64,000 nt of DNA from positions 2,884,501-2,948,500 of the forward strand of contig NZ_CP056030.1 of NCBI RefSeq assembly GCF_013374995.1. The letters are read 5' to 3'. The stretch is from Pseudomonas eucalypticola. Lineage in GTDB: Bacteria; Pseudomonadota; Gammaproteobacteria; Pseudomonadales; Pseudomonadaceae. Each line of letters opens with the position of its first letter. The first letter of the stretch is position 1. The notes below the pieces were generated by a model. The model saw only the letters and a list, made by a program, of their open reading frames with translations, did no database searches and was not told where the DNA came from. The translations under genes were made by a program, and so were the position numbers. Of this stretch, positions 1 through 7,961 are shown piece after piece.

Positions 1-567
1 GCGCACCGTGCCAAGGCCGACCCCGTTGCCTACCGCGAACGCTTGATTGCTACGCAGCCGCGCGCGCTGGCGGTGCTCAAGCGCGCCGCCGAGGCGGCTG
101 ACTGGCATACGCCGCTGCCCGCCGGGCAGGGCCGTGGCATTGCCGTGAGCGCAGTGTTCGGCAGTTTCATCGCCACCGTGGTGGAGCTGGAAATGCAGGG
201 CGAACGTGGGCTGCGGATCAAGCGCCTGGTCTCGGCGATCGACTGTGGCTTCGTCAACAACCCCACTTCGGTGACCTCCCAGGTGGAAGGCGGCACGCTG
301 TTCGGCCTGTCGGCAGCGCTGTTCAACGAGATTCTGGTGGAGAACGGTCGCGTGCAGCAGAACAACTTCAACGCCTACCGGCAGATCCGCATGAGCGACG
401 CGCCACCGGTTGAAGTGCACCTGGTACCCAGCCTGGAGGCCCCCGGCGGCGTCGGCGAAACCGGTGCGGTACCGGTGGCGGCCGCCCTGGTCAATGCCCT
501 GCACGCGGCCAGCAATGCCCGCGTGCGCCGCTTGCCCCTGAGCCGCTCCGGCTACTACACCGTTTGA
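1..567 (+). CDS. Molybdopterin-binding subunit of a xanthine dehydrogenase/isoquinoline oxidoreductase-type molybdenum hydroxylase (3' end only)
   Basis: The reading frame is open from base 1, so the N-terminal part lies outside the window; 188 residues remain. Near the C-terminus is GGVGE, the loop carrying the catalytic glutamate of the molybdenum hydroxylase family, preceded by a typical AIDCGFVNNP segment. Enzymes of this type (isoquinoline 1-oxidoreductase beta, periplasmic aldehyde oxidase subunits) hydroxylate aromatic heterocycles or aldehydes. The next gene is a tri-haem cytochrome c whose start lies 12 bp after this stop, and an XdhC chaperone follows, so electrons probably pass to the respiratory chain rather than to NAD. 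The true substrate cannot be read from this fragment. Confidence 0.88.
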   Translation, partial: AHRAKADPVAYRERLIATQPRALAVLKRAAEAADWHTPLPAGQGRGIAVSAVFGSFIATVVELEMQGERGLRIKRLVSAIDCGFVNNPTSVTSQVEGGTLFGLSAALFNEILVENGRVQQNNFNAYRQIRMSDAPPVEVHLVPSLEAPGGVGETGAVPVAAALVNALHAASNARVRRLPLSRSGYYTV

Positions 568-578
568 GGAAGGCTGAC

Positions 579-1802
579 ATGACGTTTATCAAACTGGCCC
601 TGGCCGCCACCCTCGTGACGGTGTGCGCGACGGCGCAGGCGGCCGACCCGCAACTCGTTGCCAAAGGCCAATACCTGACCCGCGCCGCCGACTGCGAGGC
701 CTGCCATACCACCCCTGGCGGCAAGCCGTTCACCGGCGGCCTGGCGTTCCAACTGCCGTTCGGCACCCTGTACTCACCCAACATCACCCCAGACCCGGCC
801 ACCGGCATCGGCGCCTGGAGTGACGACGAGTTCGTCAGTGCCCTGCAGAAAGGCGTGGGCAAGGACGGCAAGCATTACTACCCGGCGTTCCCGTACACCT
901 CCTACACCCTGATGCCGCGCGAGGACATCCTGGCGATCAAGGCGTACCTGTTCAGCCTGGCGCCGGTGGACCAGCCGCCCAAGGACAACGACATCGGCTT
1001 CCCCTTCAACCAGCGGTGGGGCATGGCCCTCTGGAACCCGATGTTCGCCGCTAACGAGCGCTTCGTGCCTGACCCGCAACAGTCCGCCGAATTCAACCGG
1101 GGTGCGTACCTGGTGCAGGGACCGGGGCACTGTGGCGAGTGCCATTCGCCGCGTACCCTGTTCCAGGCGGTAGACACCGGCAAGTCACTGGCGGGCGCGA
1201 CCATCGGCAACTGGCAGGCCTACAACATCAGTTCCGACCCGCGCTACGGCGTCGGTGGCTGGCCACGCGACGTGCTGACCCGCTATCTGGCCACCGGCGA
1301 GGCGCCGGGCTATGCCATGGCCGGTGGGCCCATGAGCGATGTGGTGGAACACAGCCTGCGCTTCCTGACCCCCGCTGATATCCAGGCGGTGGCCGTGTAC
1401 CTGCAAGGCGCGCCCGCCCGTGCCGAAGGCATCACACGGCCCAAGGCGGTCGTGAATGATGGTCCGCTGGCGCCGGGCGATGGCCTGGGGCGCAAAGTCT
1501 TCGTCGATGCCTGCGCCGGCTGCCACCGCCTGGACGGCCAGGGCAACCAAAGCCCGGTGGCCACCCTGAGCGGGCTCAAGACCCTCAACGATCCGTTGGG
1601 TACCAACCTGATCGCCGTGCTGTTGGCCGGGCACTATCCGGCCACGTTTGGGTCGCAACAGAAGATGCCTGATTTTGCCCATAGCTACAGTGACAAGGAG
1701 CTGGCCGCCGTGAGTACTTTCGTCTTGCGCCGCTTCGGTGAGAGCGACGCGCGCATTACCCCGCAACAAGTGGCTCGGAGCCGTAGCAGTGCCTTGCATT
1801 GA
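579..1802 (+). CDS. Tri-haem cytochrome c, electron-transfer subunit of the molybdenum hydroxylase
   Basis: The protein is 407 residues when started at the ATG at 579, which has GAGGAAGG at 566-573 as ribosome site. A signal peptide of about 21 residues ends in AQA. Three CxxCH haem motifs are visible: Cys39-His43, Cys185-His189 and Cys312-His316, the layout of the cytochrome subunits of membrane alcohol/aldehyde and gluconate dehydrogenases. It probably takes electrons from the upstream molybdenum subunit in the periplasm and passes them to a quinol or terminal oxidase. The gene overlaps the following xdhC-like gene by 14 bp, so the three are translated as one operon. Confidence 0.9.
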   Translation: MTFIKLALAATLVTVCATAQAADPQLVAKGQYLTRAADCEACHTTPGGKPFTGGLAFQLPFGTLYSPNITPDPATGIGAWSDDEFVSALQKGVGKDGKHYYPAFPYTSYTLMPREDILAIKAYLFSLAPVDQPPKDNDIGFPFNQRWGMALWNPMFAANERFVPDPQQSAEFNRGAYLVQGPGHCGECHSPRTLFQAVDTGKSLAGATIGNWQAYNISSDPRYGVGGWPRDVLTRYLATGEAPGYAMAGGPMSDVVEHSLRFLTPADIQAVAVYLQGAPARAEGITRPKAVVNDGPLAPGDGLGRKVFVDACAGCHRLDGQGNQSPVATLSGLKTLNDPLGTNLIAVLLAGHYPATFGSQQKMPDFAHSYSDKELAAVSTFVLRRFGESDARITPQQVARSRSSALH

Positions 1803-2946
1803 CCGCTTGCTGGCCGCGATAGACGCCAGCCTCGACGCGGGTACCGAAGCCGTGGTGGCCACGGTAGTCAAGGTCCGTGGTTCGGCGTACCGACGGCCAG
1901 GGGCGCGCATGCTGATCCCGCTGGTGGGCGCCCCCAGTGGCACGGTCAGTGGGGGTTGCCTGGAAAGCGAGGTGGCGAAGAAAGCCTGGTGGCTGAGTGA
2001 GCACGGGCCCAAGGTGGTGGCCTACAGCACCGCGGCTGATGAGGAGGACCCGCTGGACGAAGCGGCCCTGAGCTTCGGCCTGGGCTGCAACGGCACCGTG
2101 TATGTCCTGATGGAACGCGTGCAGCAGACCGAAGGGTCCATATTGCTCGCCACGTTGCGGCAGGTGCGTGATACCGGGCAGCCGGCGGCGTTGGCCACGG
2201 TCATCACCAGCGACGGTGCGCTACCCGTGGGTTCGCGCCTGGCTGCTGGCCAGAGCACCTGGGCCCACCCGGCGCTGACGGCGTGCGTGGCGCAGGGGCT
2301 GGCTGATGTGCAGCGCCTGGGCAAGTCGGCGCTGCGCCGGTACCGGGGCGAGTGGGGCGAAGTCGAAGTGTTCCTCGAATACCTGGCCCCGGCCCGACGC
2401 CTGGTGGTGTTCGGCGCCGGCCACGATGCCCAGCCGCTGGTGCGCATGGCCAGTCTGCTGGGCTGGAAGGTCACGGTGGTGGATGGCCGTGCGCATTTCG
2501 CCCGGCAAGCGCGCTTTCCGGAAGCTGAAGCGGTGATCTGCGCCGACGCACGCGCGCCCCTGGCCTTCGCGGAGCGGCTGAACGGGGCGGCGGTCGCCAT
2601 CATGACTCACAGCCTGAGTCAGGATTTTCATTGGCTGCGCGCGGCACTGGCCAGTGGCGCCGCCTACATCGGCCAACTGGGCCCTCGGGACCGCACGGAG
2701 CGCCTCTTGGCTGACATGGATGAGCCGTCGTTAGCGGCGCTGGACCGCTTGCATTACCCCATGGGCCTGGACTTGGGCGGCGACAGCCCGGAAAGCGTGG
2801 CCCTGGCCATCCTGGCCGAGATCACCGCGGTGTTCAACGGCCGCCAGGGTAGCCCGTTGAAAGGCCGCCAGCAAAGCATTCACGACGTCGAGCCTTCGGT
2901 GCTGCACGCGGACATGGCCGCGCCAATCCACGTCCCGTCCCCGTAG
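1789..2946 (+). CDS. XdhC/CoxI family molybdenum cofactor insertion protein
   Basis: A GTG start at 1789 is preferred: GGAG at 1777-1780 lies 8 bp upstream, giving 385 residues and a 14-bp overlap with the cytochrome gene. The N-terminal XdhC_CoxI domain shows the VVATVVKVRGSAYRRPGARM segment, and the C-terminal Rossmann-like domain shows VVFGAGHDAQPLV and YIGQLGPRDR. Proteins of this family bind molybdenum cofactor, help sulfurate it and insert it into xanthine dehydrogenase-type enzymes. Its position directly after the hydroxylase genes fits a dedicated chaperone. An upstream in-frame GTG at 1738 exists but lacks a good ribosome site. Confidence 0.88.
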   Translation: MPCIDRLLAAIDASLDAGTEAVVATVVKVRGSAYRRPGARMLIPLVGAPSGTVSGGCLESEVAKKAWWLSEHGPKVVAYSTAADEEDPLDEAALSFGLGCNGTVYVLMERVQQTEGSILLATLRQVRDTGQPAALATVITSDGALPVGSRLAAGQSTWAHPALTACVAQGLADVQRLGKSALRRYRGEWGEVEVFLEYLAPARRLVVFGAGHDAQPLVRMASLLGWKVTVVDGRAHFARQARFPEAEAVICADARAPLAFAERLNGAAVAIMTHSLSQDFHWLRAALASGAAYIGQLGPRDRTERLLADMDEPSLAALDRLHYPMGLDLGGDSPESVALAILAEITAVFNGRQGSPLKGRQQSIHDVEPSVLHADMAAPIHVPSP

Positions 2947-3028
2947 CAGCGGACCCGGCCGCGTCACCGGCGCCGCGTGGCATCAGGCATACCGCGTGCA
3001 CCGCCGACGCGGCCAGGTCCGCTGCTAC
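2943..3028. repeat. Palindromic intergenic repeat, family A copy 1
   Basis: Left arm 2943-2965 (begins GTAGCAGCGGACC) and right arm 3006-3028 are inverted copies matching at 22 of 23 positions, 40 bp apart. Related arms occur at 21315-21360 and 31960-32044. It sits between two convergent genes, a usual place for REP-type elements, and could also stop transcription from both sides. Confidence 0.8.
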
Positions 3029-3052
3029 AGATCGATTCAGAGGTAGCGTGAA

Positions 3053-3772
3053 TCACGCATCCGAGCGACCGAACCACTCCAGCGCCGTGCGCCAGACGCA
3101 GACACCCAGGAAGTAAGCCGACATCAACAGCCACACCGCCATGACCAGCGGGTTGACGGCGGGGTGGTCGTGCACCAGCGACAGGCTGCACAACAGCCAG
3201 ATGGCGGTGACCGCGATGTTGATGGGCATGAACCGCTTCACGCGGAATGGGTGCAGGAACTTCATGCGGGTGACGGTGAGCAGGGCAAGCACCACGATGG
3301 TCAAGAGCGTCACCCACGGCGACGGTGCAAGGGTGTACAGGCACAGGGCGACCACGTTCCAGGCGGCGGGGAAGCCCTGGAAGTAATTGTCCTTGCTTTT
3401 CATCTCGACGTTGCAGAAGCAGAACAGTGACGACACCAGCATCACCGACGTCGCGACCAGGGCGGTGTATTCGGGCAAGGGGATGTAGCGGTAGATGAAC
3501 AGCGCCGGGATGAACACGTAGGTCAGGTAGTCGATGACCAGGTCCAGCACTGAGCCGTCGAAGTGCGGCAACACGGTCTGCACGTTCACCCGGCGCGCCA
3601 GGGAGCCATCGACGCCGTCGACGATCAGCGCCACGCCCAGCCATATCAGGCAGGCCTTGGGCTGGTTTTCGAACAGCGCCAGGGTCGCCAGCAGGGCGGT
3701 GACCACCCCAGTGGCAGTGAAACCATGAGCGCCCCAGGCTTTGAGCCTGGCCAGGTGCAAGGTCGAGATCAC
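3053..3772 (-). CDS. pcs: Phosphatidylcholine synthase (CDP-alcohol phosphatidyltransferase family)
   Basis: The protein is 239 residues from the GTG at 3772, chosen because GGAG stands 8 bp upstream and the family N-terminus (LHLARLKAWGAHGFTATG) begins right after it; a longer ATG start at 3841 adds residues of no family likeness. The CDP-alcohol phosphotransferase signature DG-x2-AR...G-x3-D-x3-D appears as DGSLARR followed by GSVLDLVID. There are about eight hydrophobic segments, so it is an inner-membrane enzyme. Phosphatidylcholine synthase condenses CDP-diacylglycerol with choline in one step. Choline transport genes are not in view. Confidence 0.9.
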   Translation of the reverse strand: MISTLHLARLKAWGAHGFTATGVVTALLATLALFENQPKACLIWLGVALIVDGVDGSLARRVNVQTVLPHFDGSVLDLVIDYLTYVFIPALFIYRYIPLPEYTALVATSVMLVSSLFCFCNVEMKSKDNYFQGFPAAWNVVALCLYTLAPSPWVTLLTIVVLALLTVTRMKFLHPFRVKRFMPINIAVTAIWLLCSLSLVHDHPAVNPLVMAVWLLMSAYFLGVCVWRTALEWFGRSDA

Positions 3773-4058
3773 GAAACAGTCTCCAGCAGGAAAAGGGCAG
3801 CGATGCGCTGGCTGCACCTGTCGACCGGGCACGGGCGGCAAGGTTCAGTGGCGTGATCTCAGGATAGGCAATTTCTGCGGTTTAGAGCAGGGCAGGGTTG
3901 CAAGCCGCTACCGAACTACAGGCCGCCACGTCGCCGCAGCAATGCCTGCGGGGGGGCCACTGGACGGTGCGGGCCGCGGGTCGACCTGAAGAAATGTTCT
4001 ATCCAAGCAGTCCGTCGGCGAATAATATTCGTCGCCATCCTTTTTTCGAGATCCGTTC

Positions 4059-4520
4059 ATGGACAAGCTTGACCGCGCCATCCTCGATATTCTGCAAGTG
4101 GACTGCACGCGTTCGGTCAGTGACATCGCTGATCAGGTGGGCCTGGGCAGCACGGCGTGCTGGCGGCGTATCCAGAAAATGGAAGAGGCCGGCATCATTC
4201 GCGCGCGGGTAGCGTTGCTCGATGGTCGGCAACTGAATGTGGGCGTGGTGGTCTTCGTGTCGATTCGCACCACTCAGCACAACGCCGAATGGATCGAGGG
4301 GTTCCACCAAGCGGTCGCGGGCATCGAGGAAGTGGTGGAGGTGTACCGGATGGCGGGCGATACCGATTACCTGTTGCGCGTGGCAGTGCCAGACGTCGCG
4401 GGGTACGACGCGGTGTACAAGCAGCTGATCCGTATACCGGGGTTGTCCGACATCAGTTCGAGCTTTTCCATGGAACAGATCAAATATTCCACACGGTTGC
4501 CGCTGCGATACGCGCCTTAG
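4059..4520 (+). CDS. Lrp/AsnC family transcriptional regulator
   Basis: The protein is 153 residues, the normal size. It begins LDRAILDILQVDCTRSVSDIADQVGLGSTACWRRI, the AsnC-type winged helix-turn-helix, and ends in the RAM ligand-binding domain with VYRMAGDTDYLLRV. Such proteins form octamers or dimers that respond to amino acids. The gene stands alone: a pcs gene points away upstream and a riboswitch-controlled transporter follows. Its target is not evident; a divergent promoter shared with pcs (3773-4058) is possible. Confidence 0.9.
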   Translation: MDKLDRAILDILQVDCTRSVSDIADQVGLGSTACWRRIQKMEEAGIIRARVALLDGRQLNVGVVVFVSIRTTQHNAEWIEGFHQAVAGIEEVVEVYRMAGDTDYLLRVAVPDVAGYDAVYKQLIRIPGLSDISSSFSMEQIKYSTRLPLRYAP

Positions 4521-4635
4521 GGTCGGTATTTCCTACAGAGCCTCGCTGCACCGCGTGACACGGTGCCGAGCGGGCAGGCCGTTGCCGAAAGGGGCAGGGA
4601 GGTTTTACTTCGCCCAGCCATCTGGCTATCATGCG

Positions 4636-4718
4636 CCACGGAGATGGCATTCCTCCTTGAACCGCCGCGCTGGCCGCAGCTGATGATGCCTACAGACACC
4701 TGATCACGGGGCTGTAGG
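4636..4718 (+). promoter_or_regulatory. Fluoride riboswitch (crcB motif) upstream of the CLC-F gene
   Basis: The aptamer starts at GGAGATGGCATTCCTCC (4640-4656) and ends in GCTGATGATGCCTACAG (about 4679-4695), both hallmarks of the crcB/fluoride RNA. The last bases, GCCTACAG (4688-4695), are perfectly complementary to CTGTAGGC (4712-4719), so the aptamer 3' end can be captured by an 8-bp competing hairpin. A second hairpin, GGTCAG (4742-4747) with CTGACC (4769-4774), would enclose the weak ribosome site GGTGA (4763-4767). There is no clear U-tract right after the first hairpin, so control at translation start is the more likely mechanism. The gene downstream is a fluoride transporter, which supports the call independently. 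Confidence 0.93.
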
Positions 4719-4774
4719 CGTACGCGCAACAATTCCCTTCTGGTCAGGCACTCTTCTTTTTTGGTGACTGACCC

Positions 4775-6070
4775 ATGTCCAGACTCAGACGCTTCGAACA
4801 ACTCGACTTGTTGCCCTATATCGGCAAATGGCTGCTGCTCGCCGGCCTGGTCGCCGTGCTGGCCGGTTCGGCCTCAGCGTTTTTTCTGTTTGCCCTGGAC
4901 TACGTCACCGGTGTGCGCGACAGCCACCGCTGGCTGATCTGGCTGCTGCCGATGGCCGGGTTCGTGGTGGGCTGGATCTATTACCGCCTGGGCAAGACGG
5001 TGGAGGCGGGGAACAACCTGCTGATCGACGAGATTCACGACCCGAAGAACGTGGTGCCCCTGCGCATGGTCCCCCTGGTGCTGGGCGGTACGCTGATGTC
5101 GCACCTGTTCGGCGCTTCAGTGGGCCGCGAAGGCACGGCGGTGCAGATGGGCGGTGCCCTGGCCGACCAGGTGACCCACCTGCTGCGGCTGCGCCGCGAG
5201 GACCGACGAATCATTCTGATGGCGGGTATCAGTGCCGGCTTCGCCTCGGTGTTCGGCACTCCATTGGCCGGTGCGGTATTCGGGCTGGAGGTACTGGCCA
5301 TCGGGCGCCTGCGCTACGACGCGCTCTTCCCCTGCATGATCTCCGCCATCGCCGCTGACCAGGTCGGGCTGCTGTGGGGCGTGCAGCATACGCACTATGC
5401 CATCGGCGAGATCGTGCCGGTGCAAGGGTGGAATGTGCTGGCGGTGCTGATTGCCGGGGTCATCTTCGGCCTGGCCGGCTTGCTGTTCGCCACCGCCACC
5501 CACCGCCTGGGCGCGCTGGTCAAGCGGCTTATCGCCTACCCGCCATTACGGCCCTTCGTGGGTGGCGTGGTGATCGCGGTAGCTGTGTGGGCCTTGGGTG
5601 CCTACGATTACATCGGCCTGGGCATCCCCAGCATCGTGCGAGCCTTCGAGGTGCCGGTGGCGCCCTGGGACTGGTTCGGCAAGCTGGCCTTCACCGTGGC
5701 GTCCCTGGGGTCGGGGTTCAAGGGCGGCGAAGTGACCCCGCTGTTCTATATCGGCGCTACCCTGGGCAATGCATTGGCACCTTTGCTGCACCTGCCGTTC
5801 GCCCTGCTTGCGGGCATCGGTTTCGTCGCCGTGTTCGCCGGTGCGGCCAATACGCCGCTGGCGACCATCATCATGGCCATGGAGCTGTTCGGTGCCGACA
5901 TCGGACCACTGGCGGCCATCGCCTGCATTGCCAGTTACCTGGTGTCGGGCCACACGGGCATCTATAGCGCCCAGCGCATCGGCCATAGCAAACAGCGCGG
6001 CAGAGGGCTGCCGGAAGACCTGCGATTGGGGGAATTGAAGCAGTACAGGGAACAGCAGCGCCGCAAGTAG
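4775..6070 (+). CDS. eriC: CLC-F type fluoride/proton antiporter
   Basis: A 431-residue membrane protein of the CLC family. Two features mark the fluoride branch: GREGT at residues 117-121 in place of the chloride-type GREGP, and GFKGGEVTP at 314-322 in place of GIFAP. The first selectivity loop reads EAGNNLLIDEIH instead of the chloride-type GSGIP. Glu119 is the gating/proton glutamate. CLC-F proteins export fluoride in exchange for protons, protecting enzymes that fluoride inhibits. The gene is preceded by a fluoride riboswitch whose aptamer ends about 80 bp before the start, so expression should rise with intracellular fluoride. A short inverted repeat (GCAGGC/GCCTGC, about 6072-6091) follows the stop. 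Confidence 0.93.
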   Translation: MSRLRRFEQLDLLPYIGKWLLLAGLVAVLAGSASAFFLFALDYVTGVRDSHRWLIWLLPMAGFVVGWIYYRLGKTVEAGNNLLIDEIHDPKNVVPLRMVPLVLGGTLMSHLFGASVGREGTAVQMGGALADQVTHLLRLRREDRRIILMAGISAGFASVFGTPLAGAVFGLEVLAIGRLRYDALFPCMISAIAADQVGLLWGVQHTHYAIGEIVPVQGWNVLAVLIAGVIFGLAGLLFATATHRLGALVKRLIAYPPLRPFVGGVVIAVAVWALGAYDYIGLGIPSIVRAFEVPVAPWDWFGKLAFTVASLGSGFKGGEVTPLFYIGATLGNALAPLLHLPFALLAGIGFVAVFAGAANTPLATIIMAMELFGADIGPLAAIACIASYLVSGHTGIYSAQRIGHSKQRGRGLPEDLRLGELKQYREQQRRK

Positions 6071-6134
6071 CAGGCTGCTTTAGGCCTGCCGAGGTTCATT
6101 CCTGAACAAACCACTAACGTAACGCAGATTCTGC

Positions 6135-6162
6135 TTCACTGTAACAATCTTGAACCTATACT
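6135..6162 (+). promoter_or_regulatory. Candidate sigma-70 promoter for the ABC transporter pair
   Basis: TTCACT (6135-6140) and TATACT (6157-6162) are separated by 16 bp and lie about 45 bp before the permease ATG. The -10 match is good and the -35 match moderate. Position alone supports it; no operator was recognised. Confidence 0.4.
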
Positions 6163-6208
6163 CCGCGTCGATGCCGTTTGCCACGCTTTGAATGCCGGAA
6201 TTCGCCCC

Positions 6209-7948
6209 ATGAACAAGATCCTGCGCCAGTACTTTCCGGCTTCCACCCTGCGTATGCTGCCCAACCGCTGGGACCTCATGGCGCTGCCATTGGTGGTAGG
6301 GTTCCTGCTGTTCTTCTCCATCGGTGCCCACCAGACCTGGGCGCCCATTTCCACCCTGCAGAGCCAGGCCATTTCCCTGGACCCCGCCGACCTGCCCGAA
6401 TACGCCGTGCGCACCACCCTGCGCATGCTTGCCGCCATGGCCGCGTCGTTGGTGTTCACGCTGCTTTATGGCACCTTGGCGGCCAAAAGCCGGCGCGCCG
6501 AGAAGCTGCTGGTGCCGGTGCTGGACATCCTGCAGTCGGTGCCGGTGCTGGGCTATATCTCGTTTACCGTGACCTTCTTCCTGCTGTTGTTCCCAGGTCG
6601 GGTGCTGGGCGCCGAGTGCGCGGCGATTTTCGCCATTTTTACCAGCCAGGCGTGGAACATGACCTTCAGCTTCTACCAGTCCCTGCGCATGTTGCCCCGG
6701 GACCTGGAAGAGGTGGCCAGCAACCTTCAGCTATCGGCCTGGCAGAAGTTCTGGAAGCTCGACGTGCCCTATGCCATACCGGGCCTGGTGTGGAACATGA
6801 TGATGAGCATGTCCGGTGGCTGGTTCTTCGTGGTGGCCTCCGAGGCCATCACCGTGGGTGACCAGACCATTACCCTGCCAGGCGTGGGCGCCTACCTGGC
6901 CACGGCCATCCTGCAGCGCAACATGGCGGCGGTGGGCTATGTGATCCTGGCCATGGTGGTGGTGATCCTGCTCTACGACCAGTTCCTGTTCCGCCCCCTG
7001 GTGGCCTGGGCCGACAAGTTTCGCATGGAAAACACCGCCTCCCAGGCCGGCGTGCCGGAGTCCTGGGTGCTCAACCTGATCCAGCGCACGCGCCTGGTGC
7101 AGCGTCTGTTGCGGCCGGTGACACGCACCATCGGGCGCCTGGGCAACCGACGCTTCAGCCTGCCGCGTCGGCGCCGCAAGGCGCCTCCCAGCGTCCACGC
7201 TTCGCGGCTGGTGGACTGGCTATGGAACGGCGCCATCGGCGCGCTGACCCTCTATGCCTTGTGGCATATCATTACCTACGTGGGCACCGAGGTGGGCCTG
7301 GATGAATGCCTGCACGTACTGGGCCTGGGCCTGATCACGCTGGTGCGGGTGATGCTGCTGATCGCCTTGGCGTCGCTGATCTGGGTGCCGTTGGGGGTGA
7401 TGATTGGCCTGCGGCCCACATGGGCGGAAAAGGTCCAGCCATTGGCGCAATTTCTCGCCGCGTTTCCGGCCAACCTGCTGTTCCCGGTGTTCGTCATCGT
7501 CATCCTGCGCTATCAGCTGAACCCGGACGTATGGCTGAGCCCCCTGATCGTGCTCGGCACCCAGTGGTACATCCTGTTCAACGTGATTGCGGGGGCCAGC
7601 GCCTTTCCCAATGACTTTCGCGAAGCGGCGACCAATTTCCGCATTCGTGGCTGGCAGTGGTGGCGCACCGTGATGTTGCCCGGGATCTTCCCTTATTACG
7701 TCACCGGCGCCATCACCGCCTCGGGCGGCGCCTGGAATGCCAGCATCGTGTCGGAGTTCGTCGCCTGGGGCCAGGACAAGGTGGTGGCCCACGGGCTGGG
7801 CGCCTACATCGCCGAAACCACGGCGGCCGGCGACTTCCCCAAGATCACCCTGGGGGTGGTGGTGATGTCCCTGTTCGTGGTGGTGTTCAACCGGGTGGTG
7901 TGGCGCCCCCTGTATGCCGTCGCTGAAAACAAGTTGCGCATGAATTGA
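6209..7948 (+). CDS. ABC transporter permease with two fused permease halves (NitT/TauT type)
   Basis: The ATG at 6209 gives 579 residues; an upstream TTG at 6188 is also in frame. The protein contains two binding-protein-dependent permease units in one chain, each with an EAA-like loop: EEVASNLQLSAWQKFWKLD in the first half and REAATNFRIRGWQWWRTVM in the second. Single permeases of this nitrate/sulfonate/bicarbonate group are about 260 residues, so this is a true duplication-fusion. It is joined by a 13-bp gap to its ATPase. No solute-binding protein is encoded nearby, so the substrate is unknown. Confidence 0.88.
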   Translation: MNKILRQYFPASTLRMLPNRWDLMALPLVVGFLLFFSIGAHQTWAPISTLQSQAISLDPADLPEYAVRTTLRMLAAMAASLVFTLLYGTLAAKSRRAEKLLVPVLDILQSVPVLGYISFTVTFFLLLFPGRVLGAECAAIFAIFTSQAWNMTFSFYQSLRMLPRDLEEVASNLQLSAWQKFWKLDVPYAIPGLVWNMMMSMSGGWFFVVASEAITVGDQTITLPGVGAYLATAILQRNMAAVGYVILAMVVVILLYDQFLFRPLVAWADKFRMENTASQAGVPESWVLNLIQRTRLVQRLLRPVTRTIGRLGNRRFSLPRRRRKAPPSVHASRLVDWLWNGAIGALTLYALWHIITYVGTEVGLDECLHVLGLGLITLVRVMLLIALASLIWVPLGVMIGLRPTWAEKVQPLAQFLAAFPANLLFPVFVIVILRYQLNPDVWLSPLIVLGTQWYILFNVIAGASAFPNDFREAATNFRIRGWQWWRTVMLPGIFPYYVTGAITASGGAWNASIVSEFVAWGQDKVVAHGLGAYIAETTAAGDFPKITLGVVVMSLFVVVFNRVVWRPLYAVAENKLRMN

Positions 7949-7961
7949 AGGGAAACCGCAG

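Noticed and set aside
4548-4569. Hairpin GCACCG/CGGTGC after the Lrp gene as terminator
   Set aside because: Only six base pairs and no following T-run; too weak to call.
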